Shown here: positions 17,026 to 18,725 of the stretch, piece after piece
Numbering within the stretch: position 1 is the first letter of the stretch
Layout of the letters: every line of letters begins with the position of its first letter
Source of the DNA: Diplocarpon mali
Taxonomy: Eukaryota; Ascomycota; Leotiomycetes; Helotiales; Drepanopezizaceae
Direction of reading: 5' to 3'
NCBI GenBank assembly: GCA_024741835.1
Contig: JAENRP010000559.1
Span: forward strand, 1-18,725
Length of the DNA: 18,725 nucleotides
The notes under the pieces: model-generated
What the model saw: the letters and a program-made list of their open reading frames with translations, nothing else
Databases searched by the model: none
Told to the model about the DNA's origin: nothing
Position numbers and translations under genes: made by a program

Positions 17026-18475
17026 AAGCCTATAGATACTATAAAATATATAGAAAGAGTGGCTAGTGCGTATAAGAATACTATTAGGTTAAAAGAGAAA
17101 AATCCATTCCTTTATAATCGCTTTAATAAATGCATTTTTAATATTATACTATTTATATTTAAGGTCCTTAGCAGCTATTATTATTATAAATATACAAAGG
17201 GTATCTATATAAACTATTAGCGCAAATATATTAAAGTAGTCTTTTTTATACTATTAAAAGAAACCTTTAACTATAAGCCTTACTTTATAACATTTTCAAG
17301 TCTTATTTATATATATTTTAATTATAAAGACCCACTTTATTAATACTAAGTTTACGTCCTTTAGTATTAGTTCCTTTATTTATATACTATTTATAATAAG
17401 AGAGCTTATCTCCTTTTAAATTGCTTTATTTTATACTACTCTATTCTCTAAGTTATTAATAGCTTTATTATATATCTTTAAAAGAGAGATTTTCATTATC
17501 CTCTTAGCAGCTAAGAACGCATTATCTTTATTAAAGCTTTATTAAAGTTCAAGCTTATAAATTCTATATGCAATTATAGCTTAGATACGCTTAAACTTGC
17601 ATTTATCTAAGATATCTTTTAGTTTTAGGTTTCTATTCCTTTTTAAAGGCGTAGGTTCAGCTATAGGTTTTATAAGCTTATTATCTAAAGAACCGCTTTC
17701 TAATAGTAAAGGCTTATTATTACTTATACTTATTTTAAGAATATCCTTTACTATAAGTACTTTAATTAAAGGGATAATAATATTAAAGTTGTTTTATACT
17801 TTAAGTAGTTCGCAAACGATAGGAATAGTCTATTCGGCCTTTAAGCGATTAGCAGATCGTTGATTAGCAAGTACACTTAATATACCTAAGTTAAGAGAAA
17901 GGGGTTATTAGTTCGGCTTAATAGTATTACTATTAAGTAGTATACCTTATAAATCTTTAAATATATAAAGCTTTAAAGATAGCTCCCTCCTATTTTAAGA
18001 TTTACTAAATTTAACTATTAAAGATATAACTACTTACCTTAGATCTAGCGCGTATACTATCTATTACTTTATTATCTATTTAATATACTTAACAAATATA
18101 TACTCTCTACCTTAATCTATTAGTTTCTTACTCATTATACCTATAGGCTAGGACTTTAGGCTAATATAAGAGTAGCAAACGCTTTTAAATACGTAGATAT
18201 AATCTAGGCTTAGTTTCTATTCGAAATATGCCTTATATTATAATATTTAAATACTATTAACTATTAATCTATTACCTATTCTATTTCGCAAGTATATATT
18301 TGCTTTAACCGCAAGGTCCTAGAATTCTAATAGTAAGTTAGTATCTTATAATAGATCATAATAGTTAGTCTCTACTTATTAAATGCTTCGCTTAATAATA
18401 CTATTCTAATAAGAACCTTTATATATTATAATTAGTTTAAAATAAACTCTTTATTTTACCTATTTATTAAGCTTT
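17026..18475 (-). mobile_element. pol: Family 1 copia-type retrotransposon, copy C3 (internal fragment)
   Basis: This is the reverse complement of A 10484-11933 with exactly the same length (1450 bp). It covers the second half of the integrase core, the linker and the N-terminal part of reverse transcriptase. It is the most decayed copy: most CpA and TpG sites of A appear as TpA here. It is cut on the left by insertion of C2. On the right, similarity ends abruptly inside the integrase region at a run of T. The plus-strand open frames at 16999-17220 and 17597-17863 are shadows. Confidence 0.88.
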
Positions 18476-18725
18476 TTTTTTCCTTTTAACGTACTTTATT
18501 AGTTCTAAACTATATAGCACGGCTAGTCTATTAGCATATCTAATTATATATATATAGTATCCTTTCCACTATAACTGCTAATATTCATTTGGGAATAGGC
18601 TCTTTAGTGAAAAATTTGCTTAAAAGAAAATAAAATAAAAATAAAAACAAACTATAACGCTTAAATAAAAGATAGGTTTTTAAAAGAGATTAATAAGTAG
18701 TTTAAACCACCTATTAGAATTCTTT
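18476..18725. other. Unidentified sequence at right edge
   Basis: It has no similarity to family 1 or 2 elsewhere in the window. It starts at a run of nine T (18473-18481) and contains an A-rich tract of about 33 bases (18618-18650, A with few interruptions). Read on the minus strand the junction looks like a poly(A) end facing C3, as left by a non-LTR retrotransposon. No coding region or second duplication is visible within the 250 bp. Confidence 0.4.

Noticed and set aside
16999..17220. 73-codon plus-strand open frame
   Set aside because: It starts in the C2 LTR and runs into antisense C3, so it is a chance frame across an insertion junction.
17597..17863. 88-codon plus-strand open frame similar in sequence to the frame at 11048-11347
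   Set aside because: The similarity is due to C3 being a copy of A; both are antisense to the integrase-RT linker.

Overview
This window is a block of nested, inactivated LTR retrotransposons. No host gene was recognised. The sequence is AT-rich, TpA-rich and full of nonsense codons, while gaps are rare: copies of the same element align over 1.4-1.7 kb with zero or one or two bases of net indel. Differences between paired LTRs are almost all C/T or G/A transitions. This is the signature of repeat-induced point mutation (RIP), so the source is most likely a filamentous ascomycete (Pezizomycotina) and this an AT-rich, gene-poor region. The species cannot be told from the sequence.

Two Ty1/copia-type families are present. 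Family 1 has 195-bp LTRs and a single gag-pol frame with domain order Gag zinc knuckle, protease, integrase, reverse transcriptase, RNase H. Family 2 has 172-bp LTRs and the same domain order, plus about 1.3 kb of unexplained sequence between pol and its 3' LTR.

Layout, oldest to youngest. (i) Copy C3 of family 1 (minus strand, 17026-18475) is a fragment of the integrase C-terminus and N-terminal RT. (ii) Copy C2 of family 1 (minus; 1675-2185 plus 15343-17025) lies in C3, with its 5' LTR at 16831-17025. (iii) Copy C1 of family 1 (minus, 1-1674, running off the left edge) lies in C2. (iv) Element D of family 2 (minus, 2186-15342) lies in C2, flanked by the 5-bp duplication agtgg. (v) Copy A of family 1 (plus, 7506-13494), complete from LTR to LTR, lies in the protease region of D, flanked by the duplication ctacc. 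Removing A and one ctacc joins the D protease in frame. The right edge (18476-18725) is unidentified and abuts C3 at a nine-base homopolymer.

None of the elements can encode its proteins now. The main unusual features are these: an array of four short hairpins in the family 1 leader with an almost constant 11-base loop and different stems; a degenerate repeat array coding a Pro/Gly-rich linker between protease and integrase, whose DNA motif recurs in the 3' untranslated region; a primer-binding site matching the anticodon arm, not the 3' end, of initiator tRNA-Met; and the extra 3' region of family 2, which holds decayed open frames on the strand opposite to pol.
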